Positions 54,608 through 63,180 of a stretch of DNA of 64,000 bases are shown here, in pieces; position 1 is the stretch's first letter; each line of letters starts with the position of its first letter. Both the position numbers and the translations under genes were made by a program. The notes under the pieces were generated by a model. It did no database searches and was not told where the DNA came from. It saw nothing but the letters and a program-made list of their open reading frames with translations. This stretch comes from Spongorhabdus nitratireducens. Lineage in GTDB: Bacteria; Pseudomonadota; Gammaproteobacteria; Pseudomonadales; Endozoicomonadaceae. The DNA lies in NCBI GenBank assembly GCA_947387575.1, contig CANDOC010000001.1, positions 682,001 to 746,000 on the forward strand, in the 5' to 3' direction.

Positions 54608-55663
54608 TCAGTCTTCAGATACGCTGATTACGATCTTGCCAATATGCTGTTTTTGCAAAAACATCTGCTGTGCTTCAACAATGTTCTTCAATGGGAAATG
54701 CTTTGCAACTACAGGTTTGATATCACCAGACTCAATACGGCTAACCAGATTGGCAAAAACATCCGGCTCCAGCACAGTGCAGCCAAAAAAACTTAAATCT
54801 TTCAAATACAGGGTTCTGATATCAAGCGCCACCCGTGGTCCTGCGATAGCACCGGCAACCGCATAACGCCCGCCAGGCTTCAATACATCAAGCAGCTCGG
54901 ACCATGTATCACCGCCAACCATATCAATAACAGTATCGATACTGTTATTGCCGCAGACCTTCAACACACTTTCATCCCGAAAAACAACTTTTGAAGCACC
55001 CAGCGCCACCAGATCATCGGCCTTTGACGGGCTGGTAACCGCAATAACATCAGCGCCCCGCGCCTTTGCCAGCTGTACTGCGGCAGAGCCTACGCCACCG
55101 GAAGCACCGGTCACAAGAACGGTTTCACCCGCTTTCACATTGGAACGGGTTAACAGGTTTTCTGCAGTGGAGTAGGAGCAGGGAAATGAAGCCAGTTCAA
55201 TATCGGACAAATCGCTGTTGACCGGGTAGGCATGGTGCGCAGAGACAACCGTATACTCAGCAAAGCCGCCGTCGCATTCTGACCCGAAATACCAGGGTTG
55301 AACCAGCGACTTACCATCCACTTCACGAATGCAGGGTTCAATTAATACCCTCTCACCTATCCGATCTCTATTGATATTGTCACCTGCAGCAACAATATGG
55401 CCACACACATCAGCCCCCTGAATACGCGGAAAAACCAGCGCATTGCCACTCCAGCTGGCATCTTCACTGGCGGCATCCGATTTCGAATACCAGGCTGTCC
55501 GGGTATTGATATCAGTATTATTAACCCCTGCAGCACTGACCCGGATCACCACCTCATTGGCACCGGGAACGGGTACCGGTAAATCCGACCGGTACTGCAG
55601 TTTGTCAAAACCACCGTGTCCGGTAAGAACAACACCACGCATAACTTCTGGTAACTGATACAT
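54608..55663 (-). CDS. Zinc-type alcohol dehydrogenase/quinone oxidoreductase (MDR family)
   Basis: The 351-residue protein has the medium-chain dehydrogenase layout. The N-terminal GroES-like domain has GADVCGHIVAAGDN, and the nucleotide-binding domain has VLVTGASGGVGSAAVQLAKARGADV. It ends with a KPV-x-K-x-FPL motif common to quinone-oxidoreductase-like members. Zinc-ligand cysteines are not all evident, so it may be zinc-independent. Start uncertain: ATG at 55663 preferred over TTG at 55684 or ATG at 55642. It is an ordinary metabolic gene between two giant exported proteins. Confidence 0.88.
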   Translation of the reverse strand: MYQLPEVMRGVVLTGHGGFDKLQYRSDLPVPVPGANEVVIRVSAAGVNNTDINTRTAWYSKSDAASEDASWSGNALVFPRIQGADVCGHIVAAGDNINRDRIGERVLIEPCIREVDGKSLVQPWYFGSECDGGFAEYTVVSAHHAYPVNSDLSDIELASFPCSYSTAENLLTRSNVKAGETVLVTGASGGVGSAAVQLAKARGADVIAVTSPSKADDLVALGASKVVFRDESVLKVCGNNSIDTVIDMVGGDTWSELLDVLKPGGRYAVAGAIAGPRVALDIRTLYLKDLSFFGCTVLEPDVFANLVSRIESGDIKPVVAKHFPLKNIVEAQQMFLQKQHIGKIVISVSED

Positions 55664-55733
55664 GCCACAGCTCTGCTCGGTCAAAAAAACAACCTTACAG
55701 AAATTACCTTGTTAATGCTTTTCTTCTTTTCAG

Positions 55734-58700
55734 TTGTCGTGTCGTTCAGAGGCAGAAGATTACAGAAAAACTGAACAAATATGCCAGGTACAGGTCTATC
55801 CGAAGACGATTTTAACTCTGAAGCGGATCTATCTCGCCGTGAGGTTTTGTTTTCTCCTCTCCCTGGCTCACACCCTGGGAATATCAGTACTTCTCATATT
55901 TTTATCCTGTATTTCTGTCAGTTATGCTGATCCGCTGAAGCATAAGCGAGCTGTCATTGCAGTGGATTGCTGTCATGATGGCGCGATCGTGACCATCCAG
56001 TCCGATGCCCGGTGTACTTTCTGGCGCTGGAATCAGAAAAAGCAGGGATGGATTCCCCACCCCATCGATAAACCTGTCCAGAGCAGTTCCCACAACCCGA
56101 AGAACCTGAAAAATATTGTTGCACTGGAGGATCCCGGCCAATCAACCGATTACCTGGTGGCGATGACTCACACGATCTGGCAGTCATGGCCTGGTCAATA
56201 CAAGGAACTGGCCAGAACAACCCCCTCCGCAGTCAAACCGTTTAGTGAACCGGCCGTCCATTTAATCCGCCTGCCCGGCGGTCATACAGCGGTTGCCGGT
56301 TATAGATCAGGCGATATGCAGTTGATGGGTCTCCCGATGCAGAACCGGAAGTTGGCACGGGGCTGGATTGACTGTTCCGGTTCCCAGCGCTCCATCGCTG
56401 TAATGACTGCAATCAGCGATACCGACATTGCTGTTGCCTACAGTGATGGCACGCTATCCATATGGCACCAGCTACCACCTCAAAGCAGCTGGCATGAGGA
56501 AGTGATCGGGCATGAACCTGCCCGTGTAACTGCGCTGATCGCACTGTCAGAAGAGAAGTTACTGACTGCCGCTGAAGACTTGTCGGTTAAACGCTGGTAC
56601 CGCAAAGTTTCACAGCATAAAAGCAAGGGTTGGCACAGCAAAACACTTGATCATTCCCGTAGTAAAATCACCGCATTGGCCGTACTCCCTGACAAACGGG
56701 TGATTGCCGGTGATACAAACGGGCAGTTATCGGTCATGGAGGACAGGGGGAATCAATGGCATTGCAGTCCAGTGCCCAGCCAATTGCACTCAACCGCGGT
56801 TGAAAAGATCATTATTCTTCCTTCCGGAGAAGTTCTGACCCAGGCCCAGGGCGACTGCAGGGTTCAGATATGGGAGCCACCCTTACCAGAGAGGCTGGAT
56901 ACTGACGCTGGATATGCCGCACTGCATCGAGCCCTCACTGCACCCGATCAGCATTATCGAACGATAGCCAAACTCATATCGTCGCTGGGGGCATTTCCTC
57001 ATCCCCCGCCACCCTGCTGTCTTTGCCAAACTGTACCAAATCCCTTGTGCCGCGTGATCTATGAGGTTCTCTGCCTGCCGTCGGGATATGACCTGAAGCC
57101 TTTCACCCTGCAAATGTTGCGAGCTGACAATATTAATTTCAGGGATCGTCATGGCACGCTGTTAAACCGTGCAGTCAATATCAGGATGGCCGCTCCGCTG
57201 GTCAAGGCCTTACTGGCAGCCGGTGCAGACCCTCATCAAATTGACCAGGACGGATTTACGCCGGTACATAAAGCGATTCACCTGCGAAATGCACCGGTAT
57301 TGCAAATGATGGTTGCCCAGCAGATGGCCTATGATCTGACCGATCATTACATTGTATTAAAGCCTGATGATTTTCCAGGGGCTTTCTGCTGGTCCGGTGT
57401 CACCCGGGGAAAGGAATGCTTTCACGACTGTGAGCTGGAAACCTGCCTGTCATTTAGTGATATTTATCTCAGCAAAGACGGCAGCTACACACTGCAACAA
57501 GACTCAACCTGTCCCGACCTTGCCACGATGGTTGTCACTCCAAACCAGCCTGATCAGAACAATGTTCTCCCACTGCAACAGGCGATAAACGACGGTTCTC
57601 TGGCTGCTGTTGATTTACTGATGCGTGCCGGCGCCAATCCAACACATAAAAATACCGCCCGTTTCACCCTGCTGCATCAGGCTATGGCAACGGACACCAG
57701 ACTTGCCATACGCATTATTGAATCAATCTGCGAACAAACATGCCACCCTGAAGCATCCGCTTTCAGAGTAAAACTGTCGGACCTGCATTGTCCTGACTGC
57801 CAAATTCCTTTTTGTGAAATGATTCATGAAGCCCTGCATCTGTTATTCAAGTCAGATCTTCAGAACATGAAGCTTGTTGACCATATTATCCAGATCATCA
57901 AACGAAAAAATATTGACTGTGGCTTTATGGGTGGCTTGAAGTGTAGTGCTCATCATGGCTATACCCTGTTAAGGCGTGCTGTCGTGACACCAGACTGGCA
58001 TCCCATGATTATCCCTCTGCTCAAGGCTGGTGCAGACCCGAATGAAAAGCGTTATAACCAGATCAGTGTCTTTCATGAGGCCCTGCACCGGGCGCTACCC
58101 ACCGAATTGCTGCTGCCACTTGTTTCATATGGCGCCAATATGGATGGGGAGTCGATTATTCATTGCGGCAGTGACCCCATGGAAGGCCACAAACTATGTA
58201 TAAAAATCGCACGCATTGAGAATATTTCTGAAAGTCAGGAGGCTATCAGGCTGTTAGTGGAAGGTAAGATCAATGCCGTTGATGAGGCAGGTGACAGCCC
58301 TTTGCACCGTGCGATTCGTTCAGGGTCGGAACAATATCCTCTCACACTCATTCGCCTGGGAGCGGATGCTTCCCTGCAGGATAAACAGGGGTTCACTCCC
58401 ATTCACTGGGCTATGGAACAGCGACATCCAATTCTGGAGTTTATTGGGTGTGGCATCAATTATGACGTTCAACTCTACTGTACTGACTGTTCAGTACCAG
58501 GTTGTGAGCTTGTTCACAGGCTTATCAGCAAAGGCTATTGCACCCGATTCAAAAACTTCGATCGCGGTATAACTGAGCTGGAACATAATTTTTTCTATGA
58601 CGAAATACATCGACAAGCCCTGCTGGTCACCGCGGCCAAAAAAGATGACACCGAAACGGTCCGGCTGTTATTGAAGGCCGGAGCTGCGGTGCATCTGTGC

Positions 58701-59483
58701 CGAACAGATAAAACCGGTAACACCTCTGCTCATCTTGCTGCCCACAACCAGAACTACGACATGCTTGGCATGCTGCTGCGATATGGTGCTGACCTGACGA
58801 TAATGAACAGTGAAAATGAAACGCCGCTGCATGAAATACTGGCCAGCTTTCCGGAAGCGCAGGTTATTCAGTTGTTGAATGGATATGCAGCATCGATACA
58901 ACTGGCAGAAGGCGTATTACTTGGCACGGGTCAACCAGGAGTACATCCCGCGCTGGTCATGTTATTCCAGCGTCCGGACCCTGTGAGCGAACAGGTATAT
59001 CAGGCCATCAATCGACTGTTCCCGGCGGCTTCAGGAAAATTACAGTCGCTGGCAATGAAAATACGTCGCTTACCGCCACTGACCTGCCCGGTTTGCTATA
59101 AACACTGGATCAACAAGGTGCCGTTTGATGTGCTTCCCTGCGGTCATGTACTTTGCCGAACCTGCCAGCAGCATATCCTGAAAGCAGAAGAAAAATCCGG
59201 TATCCCTGCAACCTGTAACATGTGCCGGGGCTATCGAATTACAGACGGCATTACCGTCAAACCTCCTGCAGACATATCAGTATTTTCAGCAGCACAACAA
59301 CCCGAACTGAATGTTGTGGATGTATTCACTCAACGAGACACTACGAGCTATTGCAACGAGTGCTCACAGGCAGCAGTGTTGAATATTCTCCCCTGTGGCC
59401 ATTTATGCTGCTCATCCTGCCGTCAGCAGTATTGTCCCCAGTGTGGTCAGACTGCCGAAGGGGCAGTAAAAATATTTCACTGA
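55734..59483 (+). CDS. Secreted WD40-ankyrin protein with two C-terminal RING fingers
   Basis: Up to 1249 residues. The frame opens with TTG at 55734, but GTG at 55839 (residue 36) would place the signal peptide (VRFCFLLSLAHTLGISVLL onward) at the N-terminus. Residues about 70-390 contain WD40-like beta-propeller units ending in W-x-R-W or QIW. About 450-1090 contains ankyrin repeats (LLAAGADPHQIDQDGFTPVHKAI, LLRYGADLTI). Within these lie small C-x2-C-x4-C-x3-H motifs at 686-698 and 916-928. RING 1 is at C1118-1164 (CPVC, CGHVLCRTC, CNMC); RING 2 at C1207-1240 (CNEC, CGHLCCSSC, CPQC). The domains are those of eukaryotic ubiquitin-ligase scaffolds. Host action is inferred. Confidence 0.85.
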   Translation: MSCRSEAEDYRKTEQICQVQVYPKTILTLKRIYLAVRFCFLLSLAHTLGISVLLIFLSCISVSYADPLKHKRAVIAVDCCHDGAIVTIQSDARCTFWRWNQKKQGWIPHPIDKPVQSSSHNPKNLKNIVALEDPGQSTDYLVAMTHTIWQSWPGQYKELARTTPSAVKPFSEPAVHLIRLPGGHTAVAGYRSGDMQLMGLPMQNRKLARGWIDCSGSQRSIAVMTAISDTDIAVAYSDGTLSIWHQLPPQSSWHEEVIGHEPARVTALIALSEEKLLTAAEDLSVKRWYRKVSQHKSKGWHSKTLDHSRSKITALAVLPDKRVIAGDTNGQLSVMEDRGNQWHCSPVPSQLHSTAVEKIIILPSGEVLTQAQGDCRVQIWEPPLPERLDTDAGYAALHRALTAPDQHYRTIAKLISSLGAFPHPPPPCCLCQTVPNPLCRVIYEVLCLPSGYDLKPFTLQMLRADNINFRDRHGTLLNRAVNIRMAAPLVKALLAAGADPHQIDQDGFTPVHKAIHLRNAPVLQMMVAQQMAYDLTDHYIVLKPDDFPGAFCWSGVTRGKECFHDCELETCLSFSDIYLSKDGSYTLQQDSTCPDLATMVVTPNQPDQNNVLPLQQAINDGSLAAVDLLMRAGANPTHKNTARFTLLHQAMATDTRLAIRIIESICEQTCHPEASAFRVKLSDLHCPDCQIPFCEMIHEALHLLFKSDLQNMKLVDHIIQIIKRKNIDCGFMGGLKCSAHHGYTLLRRAVVTPDWHPMIIPLLKAGADPNEKRYNQISVFHEALHRALPTELLLPLVSYGANMDGESIIHCGSDPMEGHKLCIKIARIENISESQEAIRLLVEGKINAVDEAGDSPLHRAIRSGSEQYPLTLIRLGADASLQDKQGFTPIHWAMEQRHPILEFIGCGINYDVQLYCTDCSVPGCELVHRLISKGYCTRFKNFDRGITELEHNFFYDEIHRQALLVTAAKKDDTETVRLLLKAGAAVHLCRTDKTGNTSAHLAAHNQNYDMLGMLLRYGADLTIMNSENETPLHEILASFPEAQVIQLLNGYAASIQLAEGVLLGTGQPGVHPALVMLFQRPDPVSEQVYQAINRLFPAASGKLQSLAMKIRRLPPLTCPVCYKHWINKVPFDVLPCGHVLCRTCQQHILKAEEKSGIPATCNMCRGYRITDGITVKPPADISVFSAAQQPELNVVDVFTQRDTTSYCNECSQAAVLNILPCGHLCCSSCRQQYCPQCGQTAEGAVKIFH

Positions 59484-59512
59484 TATCGATATGACCTGAA
59501 ATAAGTAATTCC

Positions 59513-59548
59513 GGGCGCTGTTCTGGGAGCTATTCCGGGAGCTATTCG
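59513..59548. repeat. Three 12-bp tandem repeat units
   Basis: Units GGGCGCTGTTCT, GGGAGCTATTCC and GGGAGCTATTCG follow each other directly, 30 bp after the WD40-ankyrin-RING gene. The last two differ at one base. Confidence 0.7.
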
Positions 59549-59575
59549 GGGCACTTGTATGAAGTAAGGAGATGA

Positions 59576-59742
59576 TTACTGTTCAAAGTGACTCAGCCAA
59601 TGCACTACATCATCCATATCAGTTTCAGTGGCTAAAAAATAAAATGCCTTTGGCAATGTTGCGCCCTTCCTTTTTAACGATCGAACCAGGTTCAGGTGCG
59701 CCTGCCTTAGACTGCACCTGAAACTGACTGCCGTAATTACAT
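59576..59742 (-). pseudogene. Possible remnant ORF of about 55 codons
   Basis: An open minus-strand frame overlaps the end of the lipoprotein gene and runs to a TAA at 59576-59578. It reads as a plausible protein end (RKGATLPKAFYFLATETD, then DDVVHWLSHFEQ). There is no ATG, GTG or TTG start in the open stretch, so it is either a gene relic or uses a rare start. No family recognised. Confidence 0.35.
59687..59726. terminator. Long hairpin downstream of the lipoprotein gene
   Basis: CAGGTTCAGGTGC faces GCACCTGAAACTG, 13 bp with one mismatch and a 14-nt loop, 11 bp after the lipoprotein stop. On the minus strand no T run follows at once, so it is a probable but not classical terminator. Confidence 0.5.
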
Positions 59743-60375
59743 TAATTCAAAAGAACGAACAAATGCCTCTATCCTCGCTTCTGCTCCCGAGGTCATAATT
59801 TCTTGCCCTGGTGGCATTCTGTTGATCCAGATAAAGGCTATTCTGTTACCTTTTTTCATGTAAAAGGATGAATGAAGGGTGTCAAACCCTTCCAAACGAC
59901 GTAGTCCCTCACTTCTCTCGGGGATTTTTTGACGGAATGTGGTTGTATCGACTTTCAGGCCATTGATATTGAGCGACCCTGAATTTATTTTTTCTAGCGC
60001 TGTTCCATAACTTTGCTCATAGTTCGCGGCAGATCTTTCCAGCAGTAAGGACAGGAAGCCTTCCTCATTCTGAACATTATCAAAAACCCGGACTCTGTAG
60101 ACCTCTGCCGGCGCAGCTGAAGATGAAAACGCCACCTGAATTTCGCCAGCCTGATAGGACTCGGCAATTTCCATATACCTTTCGGCATAGCTTGCACTTT
60201 TGAAGGGAGAGTCAACTTTGAAGCTGTTATCTTTTGCGGTGTACTGGCTATTTTTGAAATCACCCTGGGTGAATTTTGGCGCAGGAATCATTCCGCCAAT
60301 GGTGCCGCCTGTTGATGAGCAACCTGCCAGCATTGTTGACAGTATAACTGCTGAAAATAACTTTATTGTTTTCAT
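59737..60375 (-). CDS. Predicted lipoprotein, unknown function
   Basis: The protein has 212 residues from the ATG at 60375, chosen over the ATG four codons earlier because GGAT lies 7 nt upstream. A lipobox LAGC puts the acylated cysteine at residue 19, followed by SSTGGTIGG. The mature domain of about 180 residues is soluble and mixed alpha/beta with no cysteines. No family recognised. It is 24 bp downstream of the next gene on the same strand, so they are probably co-transcribed. Confidence 0.75.
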   Translation of the reverse strand: MKTIKLFSAVILSTMLAGCSSTGGTIGGMIPAPKFTQGDFKNSQYTAKDNSFKVDSPFKSASYAERYMEIAESYQAGEIQVAFSSSAAPAEVYRVRVFDNVQNEEGFLSLLLERSAANYEQSYGTALEKINSGSLNINGLKVDTTTFRQKIPERSEGLRRLEGFDTLHSSFYMKKGNRIAFIWINRMPPGQEIMTSGAEARIEAFVRSFELM

Positions 60376-60399
60376 GTTTTTATCCATTTAGGTTCGTTG

Positions 60400-60858
60400 T
60401 TATGAAACTGAAAGCACAGAGATGATGGCCTCGACTCGATATTCGGACTGTGAGCAGACGAAGATGTGATCCTTTTCTGTAATCAGGCAGTAGTAACAGG
60501 TCGATTCCGGCTCCATCAGCTGGGGAACCAGAGTGGCTGATCCTATAAAGTCTATAAACACATTTTTCTTCAGTGTCAGGAGATGAACCCCCTCATACTC
60601 ATCAGCTGAAGTGATCGCATTCCGGTAAAAGTCATCCATCACAAAGTGGCAGACAACATCGTCAAAGATGACTCTGTAACGGCAGGAATTTTCCGTCGGC
60701 TCGATGGGATACGCCTCGATTTCGAGGCCGGAGATCGTTTCCGTGACTTTGCTGTCCAGTCGAGAGGCTTCTGTGACCTCAACACTCAAACAGAACGACT
60801 CGTGATCATAGGCGACCCGATCCAGAAACAGGGTAAGGCAGGTGTTAATATCTTTCAT
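60400..60858 (-). CDS. Hypothetical cytoplasmic protein
   Basis: The 152-residue protein has no signal or membrane segment. It is acidic with a predicted alpha/beta fold (EIEAYPIEPTENSCRYRVIFDD, then VVCHFVMDDFYRNAI) and four to five cysteines. No family recognised. Short spacing to the lipoprotein gene suggests a two-gene operon. Confidence 0.6.
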   Translation of the reverse strand: MKDINTCLTLFLDRVAYDHESFCLSVEVTEASRLDSKVTETISGLEIEAYPIEPTENSCRYRVIFDDVVCHFVMDDFYRNAITSADEYEGVHLLTLKKNVFIDFIGSATLVPQLMEPESTCYYCLITEKDHIFVCSQSEYRVEAIISVLSVS

Positions 60859-61070
60859 TTACTTTACAGCAGATAGAGAGCAGCCTCTCTGAGACTAAGA
60901 GATCAGGTAATAACAAAACGCTTGCTGACGTTCTATGATTCTGCCCGGAAAATCAATATATGCCCGGGGCTATTCACTTGTTCTTATTGATAAGTATCAG
61001 ATTCAGCCCTGCCTGAACCTCAGGATTCAGACATCACTTAAACCTGATACTCTCCTGATTTGCAGTTAGT

Positions 61071-61120
61071 TGATCAAACTATCTTGTTCAAACCTTGTTC
61101 AAACTATCTTGATCAAACCA
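61071..61120. repeat. Short imperfect tandem repeat at the end of the His-rich gene
   Basis: A 25-bp unit (GATCAAACTATCTTGTTCAA plus ACCTT) is followed by a near copy with G-to-T changes at GATC/GTTC positions. The repeat overlaps the stop codon region of the gene at 61113. Confidence 0.6.
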
Positions 61121-61454
61121 CCTCGATAGCACCGTGATCATCACAGTGCCCTTCATGGACATGATGAAGCCTGCCGTCAACCAGGTAGTCGTAATGATCA
61201 CCGTGCGGGATTTGTTCATGACCACAGCCCGGTCCATGAACATGGCCTGAGCCCGCACAGTTATCAATGGGGTTACAGATATCAGGGTTCTGATCACTGA
61301 CTTCAATCACATGCTCATCATAGTGATCCTGATGCGGATGATGGAGATGACCGTCATGCACGTAATCAATATGCCCGTTATGCTTTATTGCCGTGTGACC
61401 ACACCCTGCTCCATGCGTATGTTCCGGATGGCTATGGATTTTATGATCACTCAT
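61113..61454 (-). CDS. Histidine-rich metal-binding protein with two repeats
   Basis: The protein has 113 residues from the ATG at 61454, supported by GAGG at good spacing. It contains about 29 histidines. Two 40-residue repeats each read H-x-HG-x-GCGH, then HIDYV or HYDYL, then DGHLHH or DGRLHH, and end in EV. The GCGH motif and HxH clusters should bind zinc, nickel or copper. Similar proteins occur in many bacteria without firm function. No transporter gene adjoins it here. Confidence 0.75.
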   Translation of the reverse strand: MSDHKIHSHPEHTHGAGCGHTAIKHNGHIDYVHDGHLHHPHQDHYDEHVIEVSDQNPDICNPIDNCAGSGHVHGPGCGHEQIPHGDHYDYLVDGRLHHVHEGHCDDHGAIEVV

Positions 61455-61567
61455 TTTCTGCCTCACAACATTTGAGCTTACACTGCCAGACTAGCATCGT
61501 ATGCAAGGCAAGCCGTATGTGATTGACAGTTCGAGTCGTCATAAAACCGAAGACTTACATATCACTT

Positions 61568-62032
61568 TTAGCTGACAGACTCGGGTTGGCTGCCAACGGG
61601 CTCCACGTCTTCATAGTGATCGACAGTATTTTCGGCAGCGTCCACCGCCAGATCCCTGACATTCTTTTGCACGGCAACAGCAGCATACACACTCAAAATA
61701 TAGGCCATGCCATAAAACCCTTTCTCACTGAGTTCCAGCGTAGCATTCCACAAGCCGACACCCAGCAGCGTGATCGAGGCTGCCAGAGAGAACCAGCAGA
61801 TCGCATAATAGATGCCGGTGACATTGATGCCCTCCAGCCTGTCGCGCACTGACTTCTGCAGGGAAACCGCTGCAAACAGCCCGAAAAGGATCACCGCAAA
61901 GTAGTACCCCTTTTCATTCAATTGCATATCGGAATTCCATAATCCGAACAGATAGGCCCCCAAACCTGTCAATAAAGCGCCCCAGGAGGCGCCTACAAAG
62001 GCTGAAGTCGGTTTCTGGATATTATTATTCAT
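61568..62032 (-). CDS. YiaA/YiaB-family inner-membrane protein
   Basis: The 154-residue protein has four helices arranged as two copies of the two-helix YiaAB domain. Each has a W-N-x-x-x-x-L-x-E-K-G-[FY] segment (GLWNSDMQLNEKGYYFAV and GLWNATLELSEKGFYGMA) followed by a helix and LQK/VQK-x-VRD. GGAG lies 8 nt before the ATG. Function unknown; E. coli homologues are linked loosely to stress. Confidence 0.9.
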   Translation of the reverse strand: MNNNIQKPTSAFVGASWGALLTGLGAYLFGLWNSDMQLNEKGYYFAVILFGLFAAVSLQKSVRDRLEGINVTGIYYAICWFSLAASITLLGVGLWNATLELSEKGFYGMAYILSVYAAVAVQKNVRDLAVDAAENTVDHYEDVEPVGSQPESVS

Positions 62033-62120
62033 TATGTGACTCCTTGTTTAGAATGTCGCAGCCAACGTCCTGAGCTATCGCGTTATATCAAGGCTGCAAC
62101 AGATACGGCCCATGGGTCTG

Positions 62121-62639
62121 TTATTTTACTTTTGAGACAGATGACACAAGGGCTTCGTCCGACCAGTTTTCAATGTCGAGTATACACGTGTACGGATCTC
62201 CGGCTATTTGTAACAGGTGGCATATGGCCGGTTCGGTTTTCATACCTGTCGCTTTAAGCTTGCGGATTTTTTCAGCAAAGTCCGGGCCACCTGCAGCAAC
62301 AAGCCGCTTCATAATTTGATAGTGACGATAGCCTGGCTGCAGCGCTACAGGTGTTTCCGAGGCAAAGATTTCAAACATAAAGCCATTGAAATGAAATACA
62401 CCAACGACTCGGTCATCGCTCACTTTCAGGGTATCAGAACCAAAACCCTCAAGAATTGAATCCAGATCATTAACAAAAACATCACGGGCCTGATAGGAAC
62501 AGACGATATCGATATCACTGCTATCGGTATCCAGCTCAACAAAGATTGTGCTGACGATTTCAGGGGAATAGTGACTGAGTTTACCTATAATGCCGGATTC
62601 ACTTACCGCAGCCTCTGCCTGGTCAATTTTACTGCTCAT
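62121..62639 (-). CDS. DUF4269 family protein
   Basis: The 172-residue protein has the DUF4269 pattern: SDIDIVCSY early, a central FEIFASETPVALQPGYRHYQIM, and the C-terminal KATGMKTEPAICHLLQIAGDPY. The family may be related to nucleotidyltransferases, as the SDIDI motif resembles their Asp pair. No biochemical role is known. Weak ribosome site. It follows a hydrolase fragment on the same strand. Confidence 0.88.
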   Translation of the reverse strand: MSSKIDQAEAAVSESGIIGKLSHYSPEIVSTIFVELDTDSSDIDIVCSYQARDVFVNDLDSILEGFGSDTLKVSDDRVVGVFHFNGFMFEIFASETPVALQPGYRHYQIMKRLVAAGGPDFAEKIRKLKATGMKTEPAICHLLQIAGDPYTCILDIENWSDEALVSSVSKVK

Positions 62640-62673
62640 ATGTTCTACAATCCTGACCCATTAACCCTGTAAC

Positions 62674-62830
62674 TCACTGGAGCAGAACTCTGGCTGACAT
62701 CTGCCGACGCAGAAAGCCCCACTGGCTTTTGTTGTACCACTCAATCAGATGACTGCGTGAAATATCTGTACCAACAATATTCATATGATTTGCACTGGCA
62801 ACAGTGTGGATGTGAATTTTTACACTGCAA
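62674..62830 (-). pseudogene. C-terminal remnant of an alpha/beta hydrolase
   Basis: Translated on the minus strand this reads KIHIHTVASANHMNIVGTD, then IEWYNKSQ and a short tail to a TGA at 62674-62676. It aligns with the end of the intact hydrolase at 63181 (HIDIHIVDSANHMNIVDAG, then VDWHIKSK), including the histidine that would complete the catalytic triad. The rest of the hydrolase is missing. The frame is the same as that of the N-rich ORF immediately upstream, separated by its stop codon. Confidence 0.8.
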
Positions 62831-62838
62831 ATTCTATA

Positions 62839-63096
62839 TCATCCAGATGAAGCCTGACTATCCGGTAATTCTTCAATATTTTTCAGGTTATTAAAATTGT
62901 TGAAAATATTTAGATTATTGAGATTGTTAAAGTTATTAAGATTATTGAAGTTACTAAAGCTGAGCTCAGATTTTAGATATTGAGAAAAGTTATCATACCA
63001 AAATGGAGTGGATAGGATTGCCAGACCAAAGGCAAGAGCGAACCAGGTGAGTTTTTTACGTGATTGCGGCATAGTATTCTCTTTATTCTGCGCCAT
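62839..63096 (-). CDS. Small membrane-anchored Asn/Phe/Leu-repeat protein
   Basis: The 85-residue ORF (ATG at 63096, or ATG at 63072 with GAGA 6 nt upstream) has a basic start and one helix (WFALAFGLAILSTPFWY). A low-complexity run of NNL/NNF units (about residues 48-72) follows, encoded by imperfect 9-bp DNA repeats. It may be the anchor part of the decayed hydrolase copy that follows, with the repeat filling an internal deletion. It could also be an independent short protein. Confidence 0.45.
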   Translation of the reverse strand: MAQNKENTMPQSRKKLTWFALAFGLAILSTPFWYDNFSQYLKSELSFSNFNNLNNFNNLNNLNIFNNFNNLKNIEELPDSQASSG

Positions 63097-63100
63097 GGAC

Positions 63101-63155
63101 TAGCTGGGTAATAGCTAGGTATTAGCTAGGGAGTAGCTGGGTAATAGATGAGTAG
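63101..63155. repeat. Five 11-bp tandem repeats
   Basis: Units TAGCTGGGTAA, TAGCTAGGTAT, TAGCTAGGGAG, TAGCTGGGTAA and TAGATGAGTAG are contiguous. The array lies between the intact hydrolase stop and the N-rich ORF, just upstream of the latter's start. Copy number may vary between strains. Confidence 0.85.
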
Positions 63156-63180
63156 CACCCAAATCAGAAAACCTCTTGTG

